Assembly (NCBI RefSeq): GCF_013401435.1
Contig: NZ_JACBGN010000003.1
Span: forward strand, 1-64,000
DNA length: 64,000 nucleotides
Source: Streptomyces sp. BR123
GTDB lineage: Bacteria; Actinomycetota; Actinomycetes; Streptomycetales; Streptomycetaceae
Direction of reading: 5' to 3'
Shown here: piece by piece, positions 17,886 through 30,202 of the stretch
Position numbering within the stretch: the first letter of the stretch is position 1
Layout: each line of letters starts with the position of its first letter
The notes under the pieces: model-generated
Seen by the model: only the letters and a program-made list of their open reading frames with translations
What the model was told of the DNA's origin: nothing
The model's database searches: none
Position numbers and translations under genes: made by a program

Positions 17886-18461
17886 ATGGGCTTGATCGGG
17901 ATGGGGAGGTGGCGGGCGGTGGCAGGCCATGACGGCGGCAGCCGGCGCGTGAAGGTGGTCGTCATGGGAGTGACCGGGACGGGCAAGACGACCGTGGGCC
18001 GGCTGCTCGCGGACGCCCTCGGCGCCCCGTACACGGAAGGCGACGACCTCCACCCTCCGGCCAACGTCGCCAAGATGTCGGCCGGCATCCCGCTGGACGA
18101 CGAGGACCGCCGGCCCTGGCTGGACGCGATCGCGGACCGGCTCCGCCGACTGCCGGCCGACCGGGGCGCCGTCGTGTCGTGCTCGGCGCTCAAGCGGGCC
18201 TACCGCGACCGGCTGCGCGCCGGCGCGCCCGACGCGGTGTTCGTCCACCTCACCGGCGAACGCGCGCTGATCGGGCGGCGGATGGCGGCGCGGACGGGGC
18301 ACTTCATGCCCGCCGCCCTGCTGGACTCGCAGTTCGCCACGCTGGAGCCGCTCCAGGCGGACGAGTCCGGCGTCGCCGTGGATGTGGCCGGGACTCCCGA
18401 GGAGATCACCGAGCGGGCCCTCGCGGCCCTGGCCGCGCTGCCCTCCCCGCACGGCCCCTGA
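17886..18461 (+). CDS. gntK: Gluconokinase
   Basis: A gluconokinase of the shikimate-kinase-like P-loop family, which phosphorylates gluconate to 6-phosphogluconate for the pentose phosphate route. The P-loop is GVTGTGKTT, and the family motifs EGDDLHPPANVAKMSAG and SCSALKRAYRDRLR are both present, as is the substrate-lid segment GHFMPAALLDSQF. The start is uncertain: ATG 17886 gives 191 residues, while GTG 17949 gives 170, closer to the usual length. Neither has a clear ribosome binding site. No gluconate permease is adjacent. Confidence 0.88.
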   Translation: MGLIGMGRWRAVAGHDGGSRRVKVVVMGVTGTGKTTVGRLLADALGAPYTEGDDLHPPANVAKMSAGIPLDDEDRRPWLDAIADRLRRLPADRGAVVSCSALKRAYRDRLRAGAPDAVFVHLTGERALIGRRMAARTGHFMPAALLDSQFATLEPLQADESGVAVDVAGTPEEITERALAALAALPSPHGP

Positions 18462-18535
18462 CCCTGCCGGGCGGTCGGGGCGCGGCGGGGACCGGAGCCG
18501 CCCCGGCGCCGGGGTCGCCCGGCGGGCTCGGTCCC

Positions 18536-18772
18536 TCACCGGCCCTGGAGCCGGGCCACCGCGAGAGCGAGGCCGCTCGCCGCGGTCGCACAGCGCTCGG
18601 CCAGCGCCGCGACCTCGGCCCGGAAGGCGGCGGCGTGCGGGCTGTTCTGCCGCTCCAGTTCACCGGCGGCCGCGGCCAGCCGGTCGGCGTGGGCGCGCAG
18701 GGCCGCGCAGTGGGCGCGCAGTCCCTCCACCGGGTCCGGCCGGGACGGCCGCAGCCGCGGGGCCGCCTTCAC
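18536..18772 (-). CDS. Small 78-residue helical protein of the P450 operon
   Basis: A 78-residue protein from GTG 18772 whose start overlaps the stop of the preceding 287-residue protein gene (GTGA), so translation is coupled. It begins VKAAPRLRPSRPDPVEGLRA and is then almost all helix with heptad-like Ala/Leu spacing (LRAHADRLAAAAGELERQ and FRAEVAALAERC). Third-position bias is strong. It could be a coiled-coil partner of the upstream protein. No known family is recognised. Confidence 0.6.
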   Translation of the reverse strand: MKAAPRLRPSRPDPVEGLRAHCAALRAHADRLAAAAGELERQNSPHAAAFRAEVAALAERCATAASGLALAVARLQGR

Positions 18773-19632
18773 CGGGCGCGCCAGGGCTGGACGAGCAGGA
18801 GGCCGCCGGCGCCGAGGAGCCCCATGGTGTGGACACAGCCGCGGTGCCCGGCGGACGGCGGTGGTGCGGGGGCGGTCCCGGGGTCCCGGCCCGCCTTCCG
18901 CCCGGCTCCGCGGCCCGGGGCACGGCGGCCCTGGGTGCGGCCGTGGGCGCCGTCGCGGTGCAGGAAGGCCCGGACGGCGGCGCCCAGGCCGAGGAGCGGC
19001 TCGGCGGTGGCAGCCCGGCCGGTCGCCACCTGCCACCCGGCGTGGTCGTTGAACGGATTCGCGTCGGTCAGGGCACGCCAGGCGAACACATCGGCGAAGG
19101 CCGGGGCCAGCACGGTGAAGGCGTGCTCGGGGCCCTGCTCCCGCACCGCCCGGCGGAACACGCGGGCGGCCGCGGCCTGCCGGTCCTCGTCCACGGCCCG
19201 CAGCAGCGCCGCCCCGTCGGGGTCGGCCATCAGCTCGGGGCGGTCGATGCCGGCCGCCCGGATCCGGGCCTTGAGCCCGCACACGGCGAGGCTCACGGCC
19301 AGGCTCTCGCGGCCGGTGAGGATCCCGGCGAGCCAGCCGGCCCGTGCGACGCCCCTGCCGCGCGGGGCCCAGCCCAGGCCCGCCGGATCGGTGAGGGTGC
19401 GCAGCAGGGCGCGGCGGGCGAGCCGGCTGCGGCCGCCGCGGCTCCGGTCGGCGGGAGGGTCGGTGGTGCGGCCGGGGTCGGCTGCCGGGAATCGGGGGCC
19501 GAGGGCCAGTGCGGAGGCGTAGCGGGCGGCCTCCGCGACGGCGTCGGCGGCCTCGGCGAGTTCGCGGGACACGGAGCCCAGCAGATCGGCGTCCGGGTCG
19601 GTGGACACGGAGGAGGTCGCGGCGTCGGACAT
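18769..19632 (-). CDS. Unrecognised 287-residue protein of the P450 operon
   Basis: A 287-residue protein I do not recognise. Residues 1-230 look globular and helical; VFRRAVREQGPEHAF and FADVFAWRALTDANPFND are its most distinctive parts. The tail from about 235 is Arg/Gly/Pro-rich and ends with a short hydrophobic segment. GAGGAT precedes ATG 19632. The gene lies 61 bases after the P450 and overlaps the 78-residue gene, so the three are probably one transcript. A shared pathway with the P450 is inference from position. Confidence 0.6.
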   Translation of the reverse strand: MSDAATSSVSTDPDADLLGSVSRELAEAADAVAEAARYASALALGPRFPAADPGRTTDPPADRSRGGRSRLARRALLRTLTDPAGLGWAPRGRGVARAGWLAGILTGRESLAVSLAVCGLKARIRAAGIDRPELMADPDGAALLRAVDEDRQAAAARVFRRAVREQGPEHAFTVLAPAFADVFAWRALTDANPFNDHAGWQVATGRAATAEPLLGLGAAVRAFLHRDGAHGRTQGRRAPGRGAGRKAGRDPGTAPAPPPSAGHRGCVHTMGLLGAGGLLLVQPWRAR

Positions 19633-19693
19633 GGAGATCCTCGCGGGATGTGAGGGGAAGGACAGAGGCGGGTGCGCCGTCGGCGACGGTGCG

Positions 19694-20902
19694 TCAGCGG
19701 CGGGTGAGGGTCAGCCGGATGGCGCGCGGGTCCAGGACCGCGGGCAGCGGACCCGGCGGGTCCAGCACCGGCCGGGTGCCCGTGATCCGGCAGCGGCGCA
19801 GCACCTCGGCGCACAGCCCGGCGGTCACCAGCAGTCCCAGCCGGCTGCCCGGGCAGCTGCCGGGGCCGTGGCCGAAGGGGGACATCCGGATGTCCTCGGC
19901 CGCACCGGGCGTTTTCCAGCGGCCCGGGACGAAGACGTGCGCGGCGGGCACGTGTGCGGGATCGCGCTGGAGGAAGTGGACGGGCAGCAGCACGCGGGTG
20001 CCGGCCGGATACCGCACCCCGCGCCACTCGGTCTCGGTCCGGGTGACGCGGACCAGGTCGGGCACCGCCGGGTACAGCCGCAGCGACTCCCGGACACAGG
20101 CGTCCAGCCGGGCGAGGCCCTCCGGCGCGGCGCACCCGGCGGCCTCCGCGGCCGCCGCCTCCTGCTCGGCAGGATGGGCGCCGAGCAGCAGCAGGGTGCG
20201 CAGGACGGTCGCGGGGACGGTGTCCATGGCCCGCAGCCAGGGTTGGAGGGGGTCGGCGGGATCGGCGTACGGGGTGGGCCCGGCCGGGGCGTGCCCCGCG
20301 GCGGGGGCTGCGTGCTCGGCCCGGCCGCGGCGGCGCAGCAGGCCGAGCAGGCCGGCGCATCCGCGGTCTCCCGGCCCGCCGAAGGGGGCGGGTACGGGTA
20401 CGGCGCCCCGCTCGGCGGACACGATCCGCCGGGCGGCGCGGGCCACGGCCTGGCGGACGCGGACCAGTTCGAGGGTGGTGGCCGCGGCCAGTTGCCGGGC
20501 CTCCTCGGCGATCACGCTGTGCAGCGCCCCGCCGGAGCACAGCACGGGCTCGGCGGCGGCGCGTCCCGCCCCGGCCGGCGCACCCGCCGCGCCGACCGGT
20601 TCGGCGGCCTGTTCGGCGTAGAACTGGCGCAGTTCGCGGGGGTCCAGCAGGACGAGCACGGTGCCCGACAGGCCGCGCACGGGGACGGGCGCCCCGCCGT
20701 GGCGGGCTCGCAGCTCCCGCAGGGTCTCCGCGGAGAACGCCGGGCGGGCGCCGGGGACGCTGCGGACGAGGAAGGGGATCGCCCGGGTGGCGGCGAACCG
20801 CACGGACTCGGCGCGCCCGGCGCGTTCCGTCGGCCCGCGTCTGCCCCGCGTGACGGCCGCCCGGGTCGCCCCGCCTGGGGCGGCGTAGTGGAGCATGCGC
20901 AT
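19694..20902 (-). CDS. Cytochrome P450
   Basis: A 402-residue P450 monooxygenase. The K-helix ESLR (near 270) and the heme-binding loop FGHGPGSCPGSRL (near 341-353, with the Cys ligand) are intact. The I-helix region reads AMDTVPATVLRTL rather than the usual AGxDTT, so the oxygen-activation site is atypical. ATG 20902 was chosen because GGAGGT lies five bases upstream; an in-frame GTG at 20917 is weaker. No ferredoxin gene is adjacent. It heads an operon with two unrecognised proteins, so its substrate cannot be guessed. Confidence 0.85.
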   Translation of the reverse strand: MRMLHYAAPGGATRAAVTRGRRGPTERAGRAESVRFAATRAIPFLVRSVPGARPAFSAETLRELRARHGGAPVPVRGLSGTVLVLLDPRELRQFYAEQAAEPVGAAGAPAGAGRAAAEPVLCSGGALHSVIAEEARQLAAATTLELVRVRQAVARAARRIVSAERGAVPVPAPFGGPGDRGCAGLLGLLRRRGRAEHAAPAAGHAPAGPTPYADPADPLQPWLRAMDTVPATVLRTLLLLGAHPAEQEAAAAEAAGCAAPEGLARLDACVRESLRLYPAVPDLVRVTRTETEWRGVRYPAGTRVLLPVHFLQRDPAHVPAAHVFVPGRWKTPGAAEDIRMSPFGHGPGSCPGSRLGLLVTAGLCAEVLRRCRITGTRPVLDPPGPLPAVLDPRAIRLTLTRR

Positions 20903-21122
20903 CCGGTACCTCCGCACAGCCGGGAACCAGCGGTCGGTGACATCGAGCTCACCGTACGTCGATCTTGGAGGGCCCGCGCTCCGAGCACGGCGGGTGGGGG
21001 TCCGGGCGGGCGCGTCCGTACGGGCGCGCCCCGGCCGTGGCGGCGGGGGACCCTGCGGCCGCGGGGCGGAGCCGTACGGGCGACGGGGCTGCGGCGCCGG
21101 TGTGACGACGGCGGGCCGGGGC

Positions 21123-21923
21123 TCAGGGGCCGGGCGGGGACGCGAACACCGCGTCGCGGAAGGGCCTGCGCAGGGGTCCGTGGGGGTCGGCAGGGAAGAG
21201 GACCGCCCAGCGCCGGCGGCGGGGGTGGACCCAGACGGCGGCGGTGTCGCCGTGGGTCCAGGTGCCGTGCGCGGCGGGGCGCCACAGGAGGCCGCGGGGA
21301 GGGGTGAGTTCGCCGGTCCGGATGCGCAGGGACTCGGCGGTCCAGGCGCGCGGGACGGGGTGGTCCGCCGGGGACAGCAGGTGGCCGAGGAAGCGGGCGA
21401 GGTCGGGCAGGGAGGCGTACAGGGTGCCGTCGGCGCAGCGGGTGCCGGCCATGCCGAGGGGCTGCCAGATGCGGACGGCGGCGAGTTCGGGGAGCGGGCT
21501 GCCGCCGAGGTGTTCGGCGAGGCGGGTGAGTGCGGCTGCCGCGGTGTGGGCGGAGCGGCCGCCCCCGTGGGTGAGGAGGTGGTGGGTGGTGGTGCCGGCG
21601 GGGGTACGGGCGGCGGCCCCGGCTCCGTAGGCGGTCAGCGGGGTGTGCAGGTGCAGGGCCCCTTCGGCGACGAGGCTGCCGATCACGGGCCACAGGGCGA
21701 GGACACCGGTGAGGGCGCCGGCGTCGTGGCAGGGGGCTTCGTACCCGTTCCCGTCGTGCCCGGGGCCGGCCCCGGGGCCCGTGCCGGGGCCGTCCGAGCG
21801 GGCCAGGATCCCGTCCGGTCCGCCGACCGCCCAGCCGGCTTCCGGGTCGGCGGCCTCCAGTACCCGCCGGATCCGGTCCGCCGCGTCCTTGCAGCCCGTT
21901 CGGTCGTCGCTCTGGAGCGTCAT
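21123..21923 (-). CDS. Serine hydrolase (beta-lactamase fold) homologue lacking the SxxK motif
   Basis: A 266-residue member of the class C beta-lactamase/esterase fold, recognised from VLALWPVIGSLVAEGAL, the following TTHHLLTHGGG and the segments LGMAGTRCADG and LPDLARFLGHLL. In active relatives the first of these reads SLTKVxATWP. Here the stretch is GALTGVLALWP, so both the catalytic Ser and Lys of SxxK are replaced (Ala, Gly). It is therefore predicted to be inactive as a hydrolase and could be a binding or scaffold protein. There is no signal peptide. Start ATG 21923. It lies upstream of the P450 on the same strand, separated by 220 bases. Confidence 0.7.
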   Translation of the reverse strand: MTLQSDDRTGCKDAADRIRRVLEAADPEAGWAVGGPDGILARSDGPGTGPGAGPGHDGNGYEAPCHDAGALTGVLALWPVIGSLVAEGALHLHTPLTAYGAGAAARTPAGTTTHHLLTHGGGRSAHTAAAALTRLAEHLGGSPLPELAAVRIWQPLGMAGTRCADGTLYASLPDLARFLGHLLSPADHPVPRAWTAESLRIRTGELTPPRGLLWRPAAHGTWTHGDTAAVWVHPRRRRWAVLFPADPHGPLRRPFRDAVFASPPGP

Positions 21924-22071
21924 GGTGCCCCACGCTAGCGACGCCGGGCCGCCCGCCCGGGCAGGCCGCGGCAGGGCCCGCCGCCCGCCACCCGAATGCA
22001 CCGCGGCATCGGAAGGGGGCGGGACGCCCGCGGCGCCCCGCCCCCGGTCAGCCGGAGGAGCCCTGCTCCGT

Positions 22072-22116
22072 TGCCCGGACTGCCCGGACTGTCCGGACTG
22101 CCCGGACTGTCCGACC
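22072..22116. repeat. Five-copy 9-bp tandem repeat
   Basis: Units TGCCCGGAC, TGCCCGGAC, TGTCCGGAC, TGCCCGGAC and TGTCCGACC follow each other directly, just past the stop codon of the large subtilase. The array cannot form a simple hairpin. It looks like slippage-prone filler. Confidence 0.85.
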
Positions 22117-22124
22117 GGCTCGGC

Positions 22125-25100
22125 CTACCTGGCCGGCCGGCTGCCCGGCTGGTTCTTGTCGGGCCGGTCCGTCACCTTCAGCGTGTTCAGCAGCGGCTTG
22201 CCGAAGCCGGTGTGGGTGACGAAGCGGAGGTTGAGGACCCCGTCCGTGACCGTGACCGTGTAGGTGCGGGTCAGGGCCTTGTAGCTGCCCGCCTCCAGGG
22301 CGATGTCCAGGGACGGCAGGACCTGCGTGCCCTCGGCGAGGACGTCGAAGACCCGCTTGTTCGGCCTGGTGGACGACAGCTCCGCGAAGCCGAGTTCCAC
22401 CGTGTACGTGCCGTTCGGGACGTTGTCGAAGCGGTACTCGTACATGCCCTCGCGGGCGCTGCGGAACAGCTGCTGCTCGTCCGTCCCGGCGATGCTCCGG
22501 CCGGTGGAGCGCACCGAGCCGCTGCCCTGGTGGCCGTACGAGCCGGGGGTGTACCTGCGGTCCGGGGACCAGCTGTCGCCCAGGGTGTCCGTGACCGCGC
22601 GGTCGGAGCCGGCGTCCAGGGCGACCTGGTAGCGCGGGACGACCACCTTCACCGGGACGGTGAGCACCGGGCTGCGGCCGCTGACCGAGCCGATCCGCAG
22701 GTCGGTGGTGAGGACCGAGCCGGCCGCCAGGCCGGTGGTGTCGACGTTCAGCGTGACGGTGGCCTTGCCTCCGACCGGCAGGCTCGCCGTGTCGGCGGCG
22801 GCCGTCAGCCAGGGAGCGTCCTCGGCCACGGTGAAGGCCGTGTCGATGGTGCCCGTGTTGGTGAGGCCGAGGGTGCGGGTGCGCTTCCGGTCGGCGGTGA
22901 GGACGACCTCCACCGACGGCTGGGAGGCGGCGACCCGGCCCGTGGCCAGGGACGGCGCGACCGTGGTGACGCCGCCCGCCTCGACGGACACCGCCTCGGT
23001 GAGCCCCCGGTAGTTCTCGGCCAGGATCGTGACGCTGCTCCGGCCGGCGCGGGCCTGGAGGGCGTAGCCGCCGTCGGCCGCGGTGGTCGCGGTGACGGCG
23101 TCGCTGCCGGTGCCGACGGTGACGGTCGCGCCGGCGACTCCGCCGCCGTCGTTGGCGTCGAGCACCCGGCCCGCGACGACACCGGACTTGGTGGTGCGGA
23201 AGGAGACGGTCGTGCCGTCGCCGATGACGGGCGTGTTGAAGGAGTACGTGAAGGCGTCGGTGCCGGTCGCGTTCTCCACGCCGACCGTGGCGCTGGAGCC
23301 GCCCTTGATGCCGGAGCCGCCGGTGCCCTTGTAGGTGTAGGTGACGCTGCCGTCCTCGCCGACCGCCGCGGAGAACGAGAACTTGTCGGCCTGGGCGGAC
23401 CAGTGGGCCACGTCCCGCCACTCGATCACGTACTGCCGGTGCGGTGCGGTGCCGGTGACGGCGGTGAAGACGCCCGAGCCGCTGCCGGCCGGGCCGACGA
23501 CGAGGTCGTCCCAGAAGGGGTAGAGCGCCGCGTTGGGCGTGGCCGTGCTCGGGAGGTCGCCGTTGATGTCGCCGGTGTGGGCGCCGCCGAAGCTGACCGT
23601 GCCGTTCGTGCCGATCCAGGCCTGCCCGTACGTCTTCCCGTACAACGGGAGCGGGAAGGGCAGGTCGACGCGCTCGGTCGTGTTGTCGCCGGTCAGCGCG
23701 AGCTGCCGGGTGCCGGCCTGGTGGGGGCGGCCGCCCGGGGTGGAGCAGGCGTAGCCGTAGCCGTCGGTGCGCTCGGGCAGGGCGACGGCGACGGTGGTGT
23801 CGCCCGCGACGACCGCCTGCGCACTGCCGCCGCTGACGCAGCGGGAGGCGTGGGAGGCCCGGATCTCGTACGTGCCGTGCGGCAGGATGACCTCGAAGCG
23901 GCCCTGGTCGTCGGCGGTCGCGGTCACGGGGGTGCCGGCGACGGTGACGGCGGCCCCCGCGGCGGGCCCGCCGGGCGCGGTGACCGTTCCCGTGACCTTG
24001 CCGGAGGGGGCCTGGGTGAGGGTGAAGTCGCCGGTGGCGGTGGTGTTCTCGGTGACCGTCGCGGTGGCGGTCTCCTGCCCGTAGCCGAACTTGGCGGCCG
24101 TCAGGGCGTACGAGCCCACCGACAGGGAGCGGAAGGTGTAGGTACCGTCGGCGGCGGTGGTCGCCGTACGGGCGATCGGACCGGTGGCGGTGACCTGGAC
24201 GCCCGCGAGCGGGGTGCCGCCGGAGCGGACGGTGCCGCTCAGGGCGCCGGTCGCGCCGCGCGGGGCGTTGGTGACGGCGGCGAGCGCGTCGAGCTTGCCC
24301 TCGCCGAAGACGTTGTTGTGGGCCGCGGTGCCGCCGCACTGGTTGTTCTCCGTGTCCTGGGCGGTGGCGCCGAGCAGGGCCTCGGTCTGCGCGATGTCGC
24401 CCTCGAGGGCGGGGGCTGCGGACCAGAGCAGGGCGACGGTGGCCGCGGTGTGCGGGGAGGCCATGGAGGTGCCGGAGAAGGCCTCGAAGCCGCCACCGGG
24501 GACCGAGGAGCGCACGTTCACGCCGGGCGCGGCGATGTTCGGCTTGACGATGCCGCCGGGGCCGGCGCCGCGCGAGGAGAACGGGGCGATGGTGCCGTTG
24601 ATGTCGAAGGCCCCGGAGCTGTAGGAGGCGGCGTAGTCGCCGGGGGAACCGCTCGTGGAGCAGTTGGGGCCGGCGTTGCCGTTGGAGAAGGCCGGGAAGA
24701 TGCCGGCGGCCCGCCAGGCGTCGACGATCTGGCGGTACCAGTCGTCGTGCGCGGCACTGCCCCAGGAGTTGTTGACGATGTGCGGGGCGAGGTCGGGGCG
24801 CGGGTTCTGTCCGTTGAGGTCGGTCGGGGCGATGATCCACTGGCCGGCGGCGAGGAGGGAGGCCTCGGAGCAGGAATTGGTCTCGCAGCCCTTCGCGGCG
24901 ATCCAGCGGGCCCCGGGGGCCACGCCGATCCGGTTGGTGCCGTCGTCGCCGACCATGGTGCCCATGGTGTGGGTGCCGTGGTCGTTGTTGTCGCAGGGGG
25001 CGGCCGTGGGGCAGACGCCGGCGGGGTCGAACCAGTTGTGGTTGTGGTCGTGGGTGCCGTCGGCGTTCCGGCCGCGGTACCGGTCGTGCACGGCCGGGTG

Positions 25101-25730
25101 CGTGTGGTCCACGCCGCTGTCGATGTTGGCGACGACGATGCCCTCGCCGCGCACGCCGAACCGGTCCCACACCTGGGGGGCCTTGATCCGGTCGATGTTC
25201 CACTCGACGGCGTCGGCCGCCGTCCTCTCGCGCGTGCCGTCGGCGGGCGCCGGGAGGGTGACCTTGTCGTCGGCGTCGATGCGGGAGACCTCGGCGCGCC
25301 GGGCCAGGGTGCCGGCGAGCTTCTCGGTGCCGACGACGCGGACCGCGTTGACGATCCAGTACGGGGTGTACTCGGCCTGGGCGCCGTCCAGGGCCTTGAG
25401 GAGCCCGGCCTGGCTGCGCGCGGCGTGCTCGCGCTTGGTCTTGAGGACCGTTTCCGCCTTGGCCGCGCGGGTGGTCTGCCGCTGCGCGGCGCTCAGGTCG
25501 GCGGCGCTGTCGAGGTAGACCCAGAAGGCGGCCTTGCCTGAGTCGCCGAGCTGGGCGCGGAGCTTGGGCTCGATCTTGCGCTCGGCCGCACCCGGGCCGG
25601 GGCCGGGTTCCGGAGCGGCGGCGGCGGCGCCCGCGCCGAGGGGCAGGAGCAGGGCTGCGGTGAGGGCGGCGAGCGCCGCGCGTAAGGGGTGCCGGGACCG
25701 ACGGGATCGTCGGGTGTCGCGTTGGGCCAC
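22125..25730 (-). CDS. Large secreted subtilisin-like protease (S8) with accessory domains
   Basis: A 1201-residue exported subtilase. A long Arg-rich signal peptide (RRSRHPLRAALAALTAALLL) leads into a propeptide. The S8 domain has Asp in NIDSGVDHTHPA (about 204), His in NDHGTHTMGT (about 248) and Ser in FSGTSMASPHTA (about 418). After it come three carboxypeptidase-regulatory-like beta repeats, each with a pattern such as TAADGTYTFRSL, and a C-terminal malectin-like domain beginning VALDAGSDRAVTD. The GTG at 25730 was chosen because GAGGAGACACAC precedes it and the signal peptide starts right after. This is much longer than a bare subtilase, so it probably acts while bound to wall or carbohydrate (inference). 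Confidence 0.92.
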   Translation of the reverse strand: MAQRDTRRSRRSRHPLRAALAALTAALLLPLGAGAAAAAPEPGPGPGAAERKIEPKLRAQLGDSGKAAFWVYLDSAADLSAAQRQTTRAAKAETVLKTKREHAARSQAGLLKALDGAQAEYTPYWIVNAVRVVGTEKLAGTLARRAEVSRIDADDKVTLPAPADGTRERTAADAVEWNIDRIKAPQVWDRFGVRGEGIVVANIDSGVDHTHPAVHDRYRGRNADGTHDHNHNWFDPAGVCPTAAPCDNNDHGTHTMGTMVGDDGTNRIGVAPGARWIAAKGCETNSCSEASLLAAGQWIIAPTDLNGQNPRPDLAPHIVNNSWGSAAHDDWYRQIVDAWRAAGIFPAFSNGNAGPNCSTSGSPGDYAASYSSGAFDINGTIAPFSSRGAGPGGIVKPNIAAPGVNVRSSVPGGGFEAFSGTSMASPHTAATVALLWSAAPALEGDIAQTEALLGATAQDTENNQCGGTAAHNNVFGEGKLDALAAVTNAPRGATGALSGTVRSGGTPLAGVQVTATGPIARTATTAADGTYTFRSLSVGSYALTAAKFGYGQETATATVTENTTATGDFTLTQAPSGKVTGTVTAPGGPAAGAAVTVAGTPVTATADDQGRFEVILPHGTYEIRASHASRCVSGGSAQAVVAGDTTVAVALPERTDGYGYACSTPGGRPHQAGTRQLALTGDNTTERVDLPFPLPLYGKTYGQAWIGTNGTVSFGGAHTGDINGDLPSTATPNAALYPFWDDLVVGPAGSGSGVFTAVTGTAPHRQYVIEWRDVAHWSAQADKFSFSAAVGEDGSVTYTYKGTGGSGIKGGSSATVGVENATGTDAFTYSFNTPVIGDGTTVSFRTTKSGVVAGRVLDANDGGGVAGATVTVGTGSDAVTATTAADGGYALQARAGRSSVTILAENYRGLTEAVSVEAGGVTTVAPSLATGRVAASQPSVEVVLTADRKRTRTLGLTNTGTIDTAFTVAEDAPWLTAAADTASLPVGGKATVTLNVDTTGLAAGSVLTTDLRIGSVSGRSPVLTVPVKVVVPRYQVALDAGSDRAVTDTLGDSWSPDRRYTPGSYGHQGSGSVRSTGRSIAGTDEQQLFRSAREGMYEYRFDNVPNGTYTVELGFAELSSTRPNKRVFDVLAEGTQVLPSLDIALEAGSYKALTRTYTVTVTDGVLNLRFVTHTGFGKPLLNTLKVTDRPDKNQPGSRPAR

Positions 25731-25809
25731 GTGTGTCTCCTCGTACGCCGTGTGCAGGTCGTGCGGATAGGACGTGCGTGACGTGCGCGGCAATGGTGAA
25801 GGAGGCGTC

Positions 25810-25941
25810 ATGCTCACTACAAGAGTGCCTAACGAGCCGAAGCCGCTGACGGCCCGGCCGGGGCCTCCGGTCCGCGCGTACGGTCCGGGCCTGCGGCCCG
25901 TACGTACGGGTGGCCCTTCCGCGGCGCGGGAGCGAGGCTGA
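25810..25941 (+). CDS. Possible 43-residue ORF ahead of the efflux pump
   Basis: ATG 25810 is preceded by a textbook site (GAAGGAGG), and the frame, beginning MLTTRVPNEPKPLTARPG, stays open to 25941, four bases before the efflux-pump ATG. It is Pro/Arg/Gly-rich with no recognisable family. It may be a leader ORF for the pump or chance. The same bases contain the probable subtilase promoter on the other strand. Confidence 0.35.
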   Translation: MLTTRVPNEPKPLTARPGPPVRAYGPGLRPVRTGGPSAARERG

Positions 25942-25945
25942 AGGC

Positions 25946-29585
<3,640 letters not shown>

Positions 29586-29610
29586 GCGCAGCCCGGCTGC
29601 GCGGACAAGA

Positions 29611-29642
29611 CCGGGGCCGCCCGACGCGCCGGCCGGCCCCGG
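29611..29642. terminator. Stem-loop after cholesterol oxidase
   Basis: CCGGGGCC (29611-29618) can pair with GGCCCCGG (29635-29642). It lies 25 bases after the choA stop, between convergent genes. Confidence 0.6.
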
Positions 29643-29713
29643 AGCCTCGAACTCCGTGGGCTCGAACCACGGGGACGCGAAACCGGGAGCCCCCCGGCCG
29701 CGGCCCCCGCCCG

Positions 29714-30202
29714 TCAGTGCCCCGGCAGGACGCACACGGCGTCGAGGCCGAGGACGCGGTTGAGCCGGCCGAAGGCCAGCCAGGACCCGATGCTCATGGT
29801 CAGCTCCACGATCTCCTGCTGGCTGTAGTGCGCGGTCATCCGCTCCCAGAACGCGTCGTCGAGGTGGTGGTGGTCGAGGGTGTACCGCTCGGCGTATTCG
29901 GCGGCGAGCCGGGTCCGCTCGTCGAAGCGGTCCGTGGTGCGCCACTCGGTGACCGCGCCGGCGAACTCCTCCTCGACCTTCTCCCCGTCGCGCTCGGTCC
30001 TCCAGTCCAGGCAGAAGGAACACCCGTTGATCTGCGCGACGCGCAGCCGCGCGGCCTCGAACTCGCGCAGCCCCAGGGTGGTGTGGGCGTACACCGCCAG
30101 CGAGAAGTTCGCGGCGGCCGGCCCGATCCCGGGGACCATGTCGCCCCACACGTACTCGATCGGGTGCCGGCCTTCGGGGACGTCGATCCTCATGGCGGTC
30201 AT
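29714..30202 (-). CDS. Carboxymuconolactone decarboxylase (AhpD-like) family protein
   Basis: A 162-residue all-helical protein of the CMD/AhpD fold. The redox pair is present as NGCSFCLDWR (about residues 54-63), the CxxC position of alkylhydroperoxidase-like members. The rest, including TRLAAEYAERYTLDHH and IVELTMSIGSWLAFGRLNRVL, follows the family. It starts at ATG 30202 with GGAAGGAAAGG upstream, and the ATG overlaps the stop of the dehydrogenase gene (ATGA), so the two are translationally coupled. It may remove peroxides or act on the dehydrogenase's product. Confidence 0.85.
   Translation of the reverse strand: MTAMRIDVPEGRHPIEYVWGDMVPGIGPAAANFSLAVYAHTTLGLREFEAARLRVAQINGCSFCLDWRTERDGEKVEEEFAGAVTEWRTTDRFDERTRLAAEYAERYTLDHHHLDDAFWERMTAHYSQQEIVELTMSIGSWLAFGRLNRVLGLDAVCVLPGH

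Noticed and set aside
21996-25541. An 1181-codon plus-strand frame opposite the subtilase
   Set aside because: Gly/Val/Asp-rich shadow frame with no family match; the minus-strand gene fully explains the region.
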